64,000 nt of DNA from Marinilabilia rubra. GTDB taxonomy: Bacteria > Bacteroidota > Bacteroidia > Bacteroidales > Marinilabiliaceae. Position 1 is the stretch's first letter. Every line of letters starts with the position of its first letter. Positions 55,545 to 64,000 of the stretch are shown piece by piece. Position numbers and translations under genes: made by a program. The DNA lies in assembly GCF_003121985.1 (NCBI RefSeq), contig NZ_QEWP01000006.1, positions 124,001 through 188,000 of the forward strand, written 5' to 3'. Under the pieces are notes generated by a model, which saw nothing but the letters and a program-made list of their open reading frames with translations, ran no database searches and was not told the DNA's origin.

Positions 55545-56477
55545 ATGTTTCAAAAATTAGTCGCCATAGAACCTGTAGGCCTCATCCCATCCGCCGAAGA
55601 AGCATTGCACCACCATGCCAATGAGGTGGTGATGTACAAGAACATCCCTTCAGATGAGAAGGAAATTGCTTCACGGATAGGTGATGCCGATGCCGTATTA
55701 TTAAGCTACACAACAACCCTGGGGAGCGGTGTCATGGCCAAATGTCGCAACCTGAAATACATCGGGATGTGTTGTTCGTTGTATTCCCCGGAGAGTGCCA
55801 ATGTGGACATTTTGTATGCTCAAAAACATGGCATAGAAGTAAAAGGCATTCGTGACTATGGTGATGAAGGTGTGGTGGAATATGTGATCAGCGAACTGGT
55901 GCGTTGTCTGCATGGTTTTGGTCAAAACCCTGATGGCCGTGAGGCACAACCCTGGGACGGCCTTCCCAGAGAGATAACCGGCCTGAAAGCCGGCATCGTG
56001 GGACTTGGGAAACTGGGAGGCATGATTGCTGATGGCCTACGCTTTCTGGGTGCAGAGATTACCTATTTTGCCAGAAGTGAAAAGTCCGAAGCCGCCGCCA
56101 AAGGCTACAAATTTATGCCCTTGAATGAATTGTTAACACACAATGAAGTTATCGTTTGCAGTTTGAATAAAAACACGGTGTTACTGCATGAAGAACAATT
56201 CAGGCATCTGGGCAATCGCAAGTTGTTATTTAACGTGGGACTATCCCCCGCCTGGGATGAAGCACCATTTGCGGAGTGGCTGGCTGGGGATAACCGTTGT
56301 TTTTGTGACAGTGTTGGAGCTCTGGGGGATGAAAAGTTCCTGAATCACCCGAATGTAAGGTGTATGAATACCTCATCGGGAAGAACCAGTCAGGCCTTTA
56401 TCCGTCTAAGCGAGAAAGTGCTGGGGAATATAAAGGAAACAGTGAGAGGGTTGGATGGTGAAAGGGTGAAAAGGTAG
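55545..56477 (+). CDS. D-2-hydroxyacid dehydrogenase-like NAD(P)-binding protein
   Basis: This 310-residue protein has the D-isomer 2-hydroxyacid dehydrogenase fold. The NAD-binding motif GIVGLGKLGG is near residue 150. The family's catalytic Arg is normally in N-V/T-A-R-G; here the site reads FNVGLSPAWDE without Arg. The catalytic His, usually in P-H-x-x-G, is also not seen; the matching stretch is MNTSSGRTSQAF. It therefore has the fold without the usual catalytic pair. Confidence 0.82.
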   Translation: MFQKLVAIEPVGLIPSAEEALHHHANEVVMYKNIPSDEKEIASRIGDADAVLLSYTTTLGSGVMAKCRNLKYIGMCCSLYSPESANVDILYAQKHGIEVKGIRDYGDEGVVEYVISELVRCLHGFGQNPDGREAQPWDGLPREITGLKAGIVGLGKLGGMIADGLRFLGAEITYFARSEKSEAAAKGYKFMPLNELLTHNEVIVCSLNKNTVLLHEEQFRHLGNRKLLFNVGLSPAWDEAPFAEWLAGDNRCFCDSVGALGDEKFLNHPNVRCMNTSSGRTSQAFIRLSEKVLGNIKETVRGLDGERVKR

Positions 56478-56641
56478 AAAGGTTGAATGGTGGAAAGGTA
56501 TTCACTCATTCTCTCATTCAATCATTCACTTATTGGCATAGAGCATGGTGTATGGAGCAAAGAGCATAGTTGAAATTTGCTCATCAGCTAAAGGAGAGTC
56601 AAAGGGCATTCACTCATTCTCTCATTCGTTCATTCAATCAT
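56478..56641. repeat. Octamer array related to 48052-48427
   Basis: CATTCnnT octamers (CATTCTCT, CATTCAAT, CATTCACT) occur in two groups around 56500 and 56610, with GGCATAGAGCATGG and TTGCTCATCAGCTAAA between them. These are the reverse of words in the gap at 48052-48427. Confidence 0.55.
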
Positions 56642-57187
56642 TCAATCATTAGCCAAATAACTCACCCTAATTTCATCTATCAGTAACCTGAAGCTCTCCT
56701 CCTTTTTATTGCCAATTAGAAAAACAATTTCCTCAATTTGGTCACAGGAGAAGTTTGGGAAGTCAAGCTTCCTGCCTCTGAAGGAAGGATACATTTCTTT
56801 CAAGGGCACCTCTATCTCCTGCCACTCTCCGGTGGTTTTGAAATAAGAAATGTAGGAATAATAATTTTCGGAGCTATCCTTAACCCTCACCTGGTAACGC
56901 TTGCCATCACCCTTTATCTGTAAAACAAGCCCGGCATCCTTACTGACCTCTATTTGCGGAAACCGATAGCGCACCGAACTAAACCCGCCATTGTTTTCCA
57001 GCGAAACATTGCCTTCAAAAACGCCAAAGCCATCCGGACTCAGGTAAAAAGTCCCGGAGGAAACGCCACCCATCACCACATCGTCGGTTATTTGCCAACC
57101 ACTAACATCGGATTCCTTGTTAAAATCAAAGATTACTTTTGATTGCATAGGCATCACCATAAACATTATACACCACAAATACTTCAT
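56642..57187 (-). CDS. CIA30 family protein
   Basis: This 181-residue protein is of the complex I intermediate-associated protein 30 (CIA30) family, a jelly-roll domain. MKYLWCIMFMVMPMQSK may be a short signal. The family opening F-N-x-x-x-D-x-x-x-W-x-x-x-D-D-V-V-M-G-G-V-S-S-G is seen at residues 21-46. YISYFKTTGEWQEIEVPLKE and RLLIDEIRVSYL complete the domain. In bacteria the role is not known; an exported sugar-binding use is possible. Confidence 0.9.
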   Translation of the reverse strand: MKYLWCIMFMVMPMQSKVIFDFNKESDVSGWQITDDVVMGGVSSGTFYLSPDGFGVFEGNVSLENNGGFSSVRYRFPQIEVSKDAGLVLQIKGDGKRYQVRVKDSSENYYSYISYFKTTGEWQEIEVPLKEMYPSFRGRKLDFPNFSCDQIEEIVFLIGNKKEESFRLLIDEIRVSYLAND

Positions 57188-57375
57188 ATCGATTTTTCAA
57201 AGCATCTCGCTTAACGCGATTTAATGTCTATGAAACAGTAAACGGGTGATACATGTTCAGAACGCCAAATGATGTGTGGCTGATTTTTTGTATCTGGCGT
57301 CTATTATCTATCTTCTAAACTCAACCTTAACCTCATACTTTGTCTGTCAATACACAATCCATCACCAGAAACTCC

Positions 57376-58647
57376 CTACCTTTCCCTTTTCCTTCGGAAA
57401 GATGGATTTTGTGATCCTCTTTTCTTGTTCCGGTTGGCAAAAAAGGCCTCTTTGCGTTTCTGTTTTTCCTTATCAAACTCCTTCTTTTCCGAGTTGGTCA
57501 TAGGATTGTCTGTTTGCGGAAAAGGATTGTCATTGACTACCTCAATTTTTTGGCTGGTAAGCTTTTCAATGTCTCTGACATATTCATTTTCTTCCGGTTC
57601 GCAAATGGAAATGGAGATACCCTCTTCCCCTGCCCGGCCACAACGTCCAATTCGGTGAACATAGGTTTCCGACTCATTGGGAATATCGTAATTGATCACA
57701 TAGCGGAGCTTGTCAATATCGATACCCCGGGCGGCAATATCAGTTGCCACCAGAATTCTGATGTCCCCGTCTTTGAAATCCTTGAGGGCTTTTTGCCGCT
57801 GGTTCTGACTTTTATCCCCGTGGATGGCTGCACATTCGATCTTCTTTCTTCGCAGGTTTTGTACTATGCGGTCGGCCCCGTGCTTGGTTCTTGAAAACAA
57901 CAAAGCCTGATCTATTTCAGTGTCTTTCAGAATATGGAGAAGAAGATTCTTTTTATCCGGTTTATTCGTGGTATACAAATATTGCTGAATGGTTTCGGCA
58001 GTAGATGAAACAGGGCTTACTGCAACCTTTTTAGGGTTTCGTAATATCTCCCGCGACAATTTCACGATCTTTTGAGGCATCGTAGCCGAGAAAAACAGTG
58101 ACTGCCGGTCTTTGGGCAATTTGGCCAGTATTTTCTTAATGTCGTGAATAAATCCCATATCCAGCATGCGATCAGCTTCATCCAGCACAAAATATTGAAT
58201 ATCCTTAAGCGAGATGTATCCCTGGTTCATAAGGTCGAGCAACCGACCGGGAGTGGCGACTAGTACATCTACTCCCTGCCTCAGGGCCTTAATCTGAGAT
58301 GTTTGATTGACACCACCGAAAATGACGGTATTCTTTACATTGGTATATTTTCCGTAAGTCGAGAAGCTTTCGCCTATTTGCAGAGCAAGCTCACGGGTAG
58401 GTGTCACCACAAGTGTTGATATGGATCTTTTTCCTTTGCTGCTTTGACGGTCGTTTACAAGATGTTGAATAATAGGAATGGCAAAAGCAGCCGTTTTACC
58501 GGTTCCTGTCTGAGCACTGCCTAATACATCTTCGTGGTTTAAAACCAGCGGAATCGCCTGAGCCTGAATAGCTGTTGGTTCTGTATAGTTTTCGTCTTTC
58601 AATGCTTTAAGCACTGATGGAATTAATTTTAAATCTTCAAATGTCAT
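57376..58647 (-). CDS. DEAD-box RNA helicase (RhlE-like)
   Basis: This 423-residue RNA helicase has the Q motif EPTAIQ at 23-28, Walker A AQTGTGKT at 45-52, DEAD at 156-159 and SAT at 187-189. In the second RecA domain ATDIAARGIDIDKLRYVINY and HRIGRCGRAGEEG are motifs V and VI. The C-terminal 50 residues are basic and low in complexity (KKEFDKEKQKRKEAFFANRN), as in RhlE-type helicases. It unwinds RNA, often in ribosome assembly and at low temperature. Confidence 0.95.
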   Translation of the reverse strand: MTFEDLKLIPSVLKALKDENYTEPTAIQAQAIPLVLNHEDVLGSAQTGTGKTAAFAIPIIQHLVNDRQSSKGKRSISTLVVTPTRELALQIGESFSTYGKYTNVKNTVIFGGVNQTSQIKALRQGVDVLVATPGRLLDLMNQGYISLKDIQYFVLDEADRMLDMGFIHDIKKILAKLPKDRQSLFFSATMPQKIVKLSREILRNPKKVAVSPVSSTAETIQQYLYTTNKPDKKNLLLHILKDTEIDQALLFSRTKHGADRIVQNLRRKKIECAAIHGDKSQNQRQKALKDFKDGDIRILVATDIAARGIDIDKLRYVINYDIPNESETYVHRIGRCGRAGEEGISISICEPEENEYVRDIEKLTSQKIEVVNDNPFPQTDNPMTNSEKKEFDKEKQKRKEAFFANRNKKRGSQNPSFRRKRER

Positions 58648-59085
58648 TCTAATAAATATTTATTTTTCTGGTCTGAAACCTGCCCCTCCTCTTTCAACTT
58701 ACTGACTAAAAGCATCCCTATAACAATCAGAGACTCTCTTGAACAGCACAAAATCGAAACTTTATACCGGTTTCATTACTATTTTAGTTTAACTCGAGAA
58801 ACTTTTGATAACATTCAACGGCGAGAACAAATAAAAACAATATTCACCCTGCAATACAATCAGCAGGAATGCGGGAAATGGATTTCGAATTGTTTTTACA
58901 GTGCTCGTTTGTCAGACAGAATAATTTGCAGGAAGGTGACCAATTAAGATGTCAGGACAGAATTTTCTGCTCGAAGCATTTGTTGTTTGTTCGTCTGAAC
59001 GGAAAGTTTTGACGACTTACCTTCAGTTTTTTCGACGTTTCGTTTCTTTTAATGAGAGGCAAAGCTAATTAAAAAGATTGAATAA
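58648..59085. other. Gene-free gap
   Basis: These 438 bases upstream of the helicase gene show no gene, repeat or structured RNA that I recognise. Confidence 0.4.
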
Positions 59086-59664
59086 TTACAGCGCAGCAAA
59101 CTTAATAGAATCCTCACCCCATGACTTGGCATTACGGATGGCAGGCACCACCTCCTCAGGGGTATTGACAATGTTCCACATCTCATTGTGAACAGGGCGC
59201 ATAAATTTTTCCTCCACCATCTTATTGGTCAACTCCAAAAGACCATTGTAATAGCCGGCGGTATTGAGCACTACTATGGGATGGGGATATTGTCCAAGCT
59301 TTTTCAGCGACATCACTTCAAACAACTCTTCCAAAGTACCTGTTCCTCCCGGAAGGGCAACAATGCCGGCACTTTGCTGCACCATTAGTTCTTTTCGCTT
59401 GTGCATGGTTTCCACGTGTACCATGTCCTCCACATCCTTATGCTCCCATTCCACGTCAACCATAAAACCGGGAATAATGCCCTTAATCTGCCCAGTGTGT
59501 CTGAGAGCCTCATCGGCCACAGCGCCCATCAAACCGGCCCCACCGCCCCCATAAATAATTCCATAACCCGCCTTTACAAGGTAAGTGGCTACTTTGCGGG
59601 CATCTTCAAAATAAATACCGGGAATCTTAGGGCTCGATGCACAAAATACGGCTATATTCTTCAT
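59086..59664 (-). CDS. LOG family protein (TIGR00730 Rossmann-fold)
   Basis: This 192-residue protein belongs to the LOG (lonely guy) family. MHKRK is at residues 87-91 and the substrate-binding PGGTGTLEE at 105-113, the two signatures of this family. The N-terminal Rossmann part has AVFCASSPKIPG and YGGGGAGLMGAVADEAL. Members hydrolyse nucleotide N-glycosidic bonds, and cytokinin activation in plants is the best-known case. Length is as usual. Confidence 0.95.
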   Translation of the reverse strand: MKNIAVFCASSPKIPGIYFEDARKVATYLVKAGYGIIYGGGGAGLMGAVADEALRHTGQIKGIIPGFMVDVEWEHKDVEDMVHVETMHKRKELMVQQSAGIVALPGGTGTLEELFEVMSLKKLGQYPHPIVVLNTAGYYNGLLELTNKMVEEKFMRPVHNEMWNIVNTPEEVVPAIRNAKSWGEDSIKFAAL

Positions 59665-59799
59665 TGGTGTGTTGTTTTTGAAAACAAATAGATTTCTTTT
59701 GCCAGGGGAAAGTTAAAACCAGCCTTTCAAGACCATTCACCATCAAACTGTATCCACCAACTGACAACTGATTACTGACCACCGACCACTAATAAACTA

Positions 59800-60510
59800 T
59801 CACTCCCTGTTTTTTCTCCATGGAATAAAATACTCAATAACATATGAGAACCCGACATTTACGGTATTATCCCCATTCCCAAAACCGGGAACTGAGAAAG
59901 GATCCAGAACCTTTTCATTGTCCTGCAACACTTTAATTCTCATATTAATGGTCCATCCCATGTACAGGTTTTTCAGCAGTTCAGTGCGGGGCCCGGCCAT
60001 AATTTCAAGCCAGTGGGTATTGAGAACATATTCCCCCATCGACCCTTGAAAATCGCCCCAGTAGCCGTTTTCGATGGTATAAGAACCTGATCCATGTTCC
60101 TGAATGGCAAAACCATAATTTAAACCAATAAAAATGTTGTCGTTGTTGCCCTTTTCTTCAACACTAAAAAAATCATACAACACTCCGGCTTTCAGAAAGG
60201 ATCCGTTGCTTTCATATGTGTAACTCCTCTCTTGCTCGTTAGTGGGAGAAAAAGTAAGATTCTCAAACCCTGCTTCTCCCCTGAAAAACCATTTTTGGGC
60301 AAATTTGATGTGCGTAACAGCGGAGAAAGCTGCCTTATCGGAATCAAATATCCGGCCTATCGGTCCTTCAAGATTTACGCCCAGGGTAAAACCGCCTGAA
60401 CTGCCATCACCGGACTGATCTGTCACTACCTTTTTCTGGGCGTCAAGAACCTGTCCCAGGAAAAAAAGACTAATAAATGTACAACTTAATATTTTCAACG
60501 GTTTCCCCAT
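59800..60510 (-). CDS. DUF6048 family outer membrane beta-barrel-like protein
   Basis: The ATG at 60510 gives 236 residues (MGKPLKILSCTFISLFFLGQ, a signal peptide). The rest consists of alternating beta strands with aromatic girdles: YGFAIQEHGSGSYTIENGYW and NTVNVGFSYVIEYFIPWRKN. This fits a small outer membrane barrel, the DUF6048 family. It overlaps the DUF6452 gene by about 41 bp, a pairing seen in many Bacteroidota, so the two may work together. Confidence 0.85.
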   Translation of the reverse strand: MGKPLKILSCTFISLFFLGQVLDAQKKVVTDQSGDGSSGGFTLGVNLEGPIGRIFDSDKAAFSAVTHIKFAQKWFFRGEAGFENLTFSPTNEQERSYTYESNGSFLKAGVLYDFFSVEEKGNNDNIFIGLNYGFAIQEHGSGSYTIENGYWGDFQGSMGEYVLNTHWLEIMAGPRTELLKNLYMGWTINMRIKVLQDNEKVLDPFSVPGFGNGDNTVNVGFSYVIEYFIPWRKNRE

Positions 60511-60934
60511 ATTTAATATCCGTATATTCAATAGCTACTGAATCAATAAAGGCATTTGAATGCCAAACGGTATCAATTTGAAATGAAAAAATATAGCCAC
60601 AGTCACGCGAAATAAAATCCAACTCTTTTTGATAGGCAATCCTCAAAGTATCCTTCATGGTCCTGGCCACCACGGCGAATGAGACTGTATCGCGCTCAAA
60701 ATCCAGAGGAATAAACAACTCCGACAAAGATTCACGGGTATATATACTATCTTCCCGTTCCAGTCCGAACAGTGATACTTCATTTAGAGTACTATCCTTA
60801 TCCGTCTGCGACCAGGCTGAAAAAAAACCGGCCTGGACTGAGTGCTGATTGGACAAACAAGCCTCCTCATTTTCACATCCGGCAGTAATAAATACAATTG
60901 CTGTTACAGCCAGCAAACAAGTTCTGAACTTCAT
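60470..60934 (-). CDS. DUF6452 family lipoprotein
   Basis: The ATG at 60934 gives 154 residues. MKFRTCLLAVTAIVFITAGC is a lipoprotein signal; the lipobox ITAGC is at residues 16-20. The mature protein is beta-rich (EVSLFGLEREDSIYT, SLSELFIPLDFERDTVSFAV). The end, NIKLYIY, is inside the start of the DUF6048 gene. It is probably anchored to a membrane and exported with its partner. The frame before 60934 adds residues with no family support. Confidence 0.87.
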   Translation of the reverse strand: MKFRTCLLAVTAIVFITAGCENEEACLSNQHSVQAGFFSAWSQTDKDSTLNEVSLFGLEREDSIYTRESLSELFIPLDFERDTVSFAVVARTMKDTLRIAYQKELDFISRDCGYIFSFQIDTVWHSNAFIDSVAIEYTDIKYGETVENIKLYIY

Positions 60935-61166
60935 AGCTGCAAATTTGTTTGTGCAAAGGTAGAAAATTAAGTGGTTTTTAATATGCCAACAGCCTGTACG
61001 AATATGAACACCCCTATGTTCGTAAACGTGCAATATACCGTTACAAAAACAAATAATTCAGACCTCAACAGACTAAAAAACAACCAAAACCATATTTTGG
61101 TCTGTTTATTGTTAAATAAAATTCTTAATTCAATTTACAACTTGACCAAAATTAAAAGAATCAAAC

Positions 61167-62501
61167 ATGATCAAGATGAAGAAAACTTTTTTGCTTCTGT
61201 TTGCCCTTCTGCTTTCAGGAAGCTTAGCGTTTGCCCAAAGCGGGCAGATCGAATTTACTGAATTTGACCTTGACAACGGACTCCACGTGATTCTGCATCA
61301 GGATGAATCGACACCCATTGTATCCGTTTCAGTGATGTACCATGTGGGATCGAAAAACGAACAGCCCGACCGCACAGGGTTTGCACACTTCTTTGAACAC
61401 CTGATGTTTGAAGGAACCAAAAACATTCCCCGCGGTGAGTATTCCAAATTTGTGGAAAAATCAGGAGGCACATTAAATGCCAGTACCTCACCTGACAGGA
61501 CCTACTATTATGAAATCCTTCCATCCAATCAGCTGGAAATGGGACTTTGGCTCGAATCTGAGCGGATGTTGCACGCTAAAGTGGACAGCGTGGGCATTCA
61601 GACTCAGAAAAAAGTGGTGATTGAAGAAAAGAAACAACGTTACGACAACAGTCCTTATGGAACCTTCCAGGTAGAGCTTATGAAGCGGGCTTTTAAAGAA
61701 CACCCCTACCGCTGGACAACCATTGGAGATCCCGATCACATACGCGCCGCCAGGGATGAAGAGTTCCAGCACTTTTACGATGAATTCTATGTGCCAAACA
61801 ATGCAGTTTTGGTAATTGCCGGAGACATCGAACCTGAAAATACCAAAAAGCTGGTGGAAAAATATTTTGGCGAAATTCCTCCAGGTAAAGGCAAAATTTA
61901 CCGTCCCGATATTGTTGAGCCTCCGTTGAACGGAGAAGTTCGTGATACTATTTACGATAATGTACAGGTTCCCCTGCTTCTTCAGGCTTATCGTTCACCT
62001 GCCATGGGGACTGAAGATTTTTATGCCCTGGACATGCTCAATACACTCCTGGCCTATGGTCAAAGCTCCAGATTGTACAAATCGTTGGTTGACCAACAGC
62101 AACTGGCTATGCAGGCAGGTTCATTTCCGTTTCCTTTTCGGGAACCCGGTGTAAATATTGCTTATGCATTTCCAAACATGGGTAACGATATTAAAGAAGT
62201 AGAAGATGCAATGATTGCCGAAATTGAGAAAGTCAAGAGCAACCTTATCGATGAGCATGAATTCCGGAAGCTTCAAAACCAAATAGAGAGTGATATTGTA
62301 ACCGGAAACACCCGCATTGCTACCAGGGCCAACAACCTGGCCCGTTATTACACTTATTTTGGCGATGCCGGCATGATCAACTCAGAACTGGAGAAATACA
62401 TGGCCGTAACCCGTGAAGACATTCAACAGGTGGCCAAAAAGTATTTCAATGCCGATAATCGGGTGGTGCTTTATTATCTTCCCAAAAGTCAAAAACAATA
62501 A
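61167..62501 (+). CDS. M16 family zinc peptidase (catalytic)
   Basis: This 444-residue protein has a signal peptide (residues 1-24, ending SLAFAQ) and an M16A/B peptidase fold. The zinc motif HFFEH is at residues 74-78 (HXXEH inverted zincin motif). The third ligand Glu is expected in the helix around residue 150, where VVIEEKKQRYDN lies. The second domain follows after GEIPPGKGKIYRPDIVEPPL. It precedes an M16 gene without the motif, 125 bp downstream on the same strand. Probably periplasmic. Confidence 0.93.
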   Translation: MIKMKKTFLLLFALLLSGSLAFAQSGQIEFTEFDLDNGLHVILHQDESTPIVSVSVMYHVGSKNEQPDRTGFAHFFEHLMFEGTKNIPRGEYSKFVEKSGGTLNASTSPDRTYYYEILPSNQLEMGLWLESERMLHAKVDSVGIQTQKKVVIEEKKQRYDNSPYGTFQVELMKRAFKEHPYRWTTIGDPDHIRAARDEEFQHFYDEFYVPNNAVLVIAGDIEPENTKKLVEKYFGEIPPGKGKIYRPDIVEPPLNGEVRDTIYDNVQVPLLLQAYRSPAMGTEDFYALDMLNTLLAYGQSSRLYKSLVDQQQLAMQAGSFPFPFREPGVNIAYAFPNMGNDIKEVEDAMIAEIEKVKSNLIDEHEFRKLQNQIESDIVTGNTRIATRANNLARYYTYFGDAGMINSELEKYMAVTREDIQQVAKKYFNADNRVVLYYLPKSQKQ

Positions 62502-62626
62502 CCCGTTTACAGATGATTCGACGGTAGATGAAAAGATGTTGAGATTTTAGCCTTAATAAGGCCTTCTCACAGCCTTCTACTCTATCTGACACCATCGTGT
62601 ATTAATTACTCAAAACAGAAAATAAA

Positions 62627-64000
62627 ATGAAGAGAATATTATCAATAGCCGTCCTTTTTGCCCTGGTAACTGCAGCAAGCGCACAACTTGACCGCTCAAC
62701 GCCTCCCGTGCCGGGGCCGGCTCCCGAAGTTCAGATTGGTGATTACGACAAATTCACACTTCCCAACGGATTGACCGTTATTGTTGTTGAAAACGACAAA
62801 GTTCCCGTTGTATCTTACTCTTTAACCCTTGATGTGGATCTTCCGCGTGAAGGCAAAAATGCCGGCTATATAAGTATGGCAGGAAATCTGCTCAGAGCCG
62901 GTACAACCAACCGCACTAAATCTGAAATCGATGAAGAGGTTGATTTCATCGGCGGAACACTATCCACACATGCGAAAGGCATCTATGGCCGTTCGCTTAC
63001 TAAGCACAGCGAAGAACTGCTAACTTTAATGTCGGATGTTTTGCTAAATCCCACTTTTCCCCAGGAAGAACTGGACAAACAGGTAAAACAAAACAAAACC
63101 GGCATTCAGGCCAATAAAGAAGAGCCTCGTGCTATTGCCGGCAATGTGGCCGGAAAATTGGTTTATGGTAAAGACGATCCGTACGGAGAAATTACCACCG
63201 AAGAGACCCTCGACAACATCACTCCTCAACTTTGTCGCAGCTATTACCAGAAATATTTTCGACCCAATGCTGCCTATTTGGTTGTTGTTGGCGATATCAG
63301 CAAAAAAGAAGCTAAAAAACAAGCAAAAAAATATTTTGGAGATTGGGAGGAAGCTCCTGTTCCTCAGAATATGTTCCCCTTCCCCGGGGGTTATGATGAG
63401 CCTCAGGTTGTCATAGCGAATAAAGAAGGAGCCAATCAATCAACCATAATGGTGACCCATGAAGTGATGCTTCCTCCCGGACATCCTGATATGGCCAAAG
63501 CCAAAATAATGAACGAAATTCTGGGTGGTGGATCCTTTAATGCCCGGTTATTCCAAAACCTTCGTGAAGACAAAGCTTATACCTATGGTGCTTACTCAAG
63601 TTTAAGCCCGGATGAGCGTGTTGGTCGATTTTCGGCATCTGCACAGGTTCGTACTTCTGTCACCGACAGTGCCCTGACGGAAGTTCTTAAAGAAATGGAA
63701 ACCCTTCAGACAGAATTGGTAGATGAGGAAGAGTTGCAACTTGTGAAGAATGTGTTGATTGGTGATTTTGGACGAGCATTGGAAGACCCTCAAACAGTGG
63801 CGCGTTTTGCCCTTAACATTGAACGTTACGACCTGCCTCAGGATTATTATGAAAACTACCTGAAAAGGGTGGAAGCAGTGACCCGCGAAGATGTGAAAGC
63901 GGCTGCTGAAAAATATCTGAAACCTGAAAAATCTGTGATTCTGGCCGTAGGTAATGCTTCTGCCATTGAGGATAAAATGAAGCTATTCAGCCCCTCACAA
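62627..64000 (+). CDS. M16 family peptidase-like protein, non-catalytic partner (3' end outside window)
   Basis: An open frame of 458 codons begins at the ATG at 62627 with a signal peptide (MKRILSIAVLFALVTAASAQ) and runs to the window end without a stop. It has the M16 fold: DYDKFTLPNGLTVIVVEN at the start, then GYISMAGNLLRAGTTNRTKS where HXXEH should be, so the zinc site is missing. The R/Y-type region GGGSFNARLFQNLREDKAYT, then YGAYSS, is intact. Such inactive partners usually pair with a catalytic M16 subunit, and the gene before it is the obvious candidate. Confidence 0.85.
   Translation, partial: MKRILSIAVLFALVTAASAQLDRSTPPVPGPAPEVQIGDYDKFTLPNGLTVIVVENDKVPVVSYSLTLDVDLPREGKNAGYISMAGNLLRAGTTNRTKSEIDEEVDFIGGTLSTHAKGIYGRSLTKHSEELLTLMSDVLLNPTFPQEELDKQVKQNKTGIQANKEEPRAIAGNVAGKLVYGKDDPYGEITTEETLDNITPQLCRSYYQKYFRPNAAYLVVVGDISKKEAKKQAKKYFGDWEEAPVPQNMFPFPGGYDEPQVVIANKEGANQSTIMVTHEVMLPPGHPDMAKAKIMNEILGGGSFNARLFQNLREDKAYTYGAYSSLSPDERVGRFSASAQVRTSVTDSALTEVLKEMETLQTELVDEEELQLVKNVLIGDFGRALEDPQTVARFALNIERYDLPQDYYENYLKRVEAVTREDVKAAAEKYLKPEKSVILAVGNASAIEDKMKLFSPSQ

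Overview
The window is a chromosomal segment of a Bacteroidota bacterium. A marine or sediment relative of the Marinilabiliales/Bacteroidales is my inference. Lineage signals are the single-cytochrome-b sdhCAB operon, the pairs DUF6452-DUF6048 and DUF4271-hemD, a DUF6377 regulator, few Shine-Dalgarno sequences, and several -7 boxes of the Bacteroidota form TAnnTTTG. No rRNA, tRNA or CRISPR array was found.

Layout. 1-9.4 kb: end of a TauE/SafE permease, a decayed gene, tcdA with a TatD-family hydrolase, a repeat-rich gap, then a 1842-residue alpha-2-macroglobulin lipoprotein. 9.5-18 kb: an AT-rich accessory island with every gene on the minus strand. It holds a ParDE-type toxin-antitoxin pair, a GNAT enzyme, a dead group II intron, a secreted ricin-lectin protein, orphan secreted proteins, a truncated DUF1016 gene and a PIN toxin-antitoxin pair. 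Three copies of one roughly 55-bp repeat in one orientation lie between its gene blocks. 18-19.6 kb: tandem arrays and palindromes. 19.6-34.7 kb: mostly plus-strand metabolic and membrane genes (aldo/keto reductase, DUF308, DUF6064, DUF6377 regulator, DUF418, ZIP, YhgN, EamA, SRPBCC, MDR oxidoreductase, GNAT, nagA). 34.7-47 kb: housekeeping genes (deoxynucleoside kinase, GH3, CvpA, tyrS, CPBP protease, frr, alpha/beta hydrolase, sdhCAB). 47-64 kb: two glycosyltransferases, yidD-rnpA, hemD-DUF4271, a dehydrogenase-like protein, CIA30, a DEAD-box helicase, a LOG-family enzyme, DUF6048/DUF6452, and a pair of M16 peptidases with the second cut by the window end.

The most unusual content is between the genes. 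There are three families of short non-coding elements of 153-185 bp with terminal inverted repeats. Two are flanked by TA and one by 7-bp target duplications. One family ends exactly in the stop codons of sdhB and of the DUF308 gene. Two families share a 73-bp core hairpin whose stem changes sequence but keeps its pairing. Separately, 16-bp perfect-arm palindromes sit inside several unrelated repeats, including what looks like domain V of the group II intron. Tandem arrays with periods of 7, 8, 11 and 21-22 bp fill other gaps. All copy comparisons were made by eye within this window.
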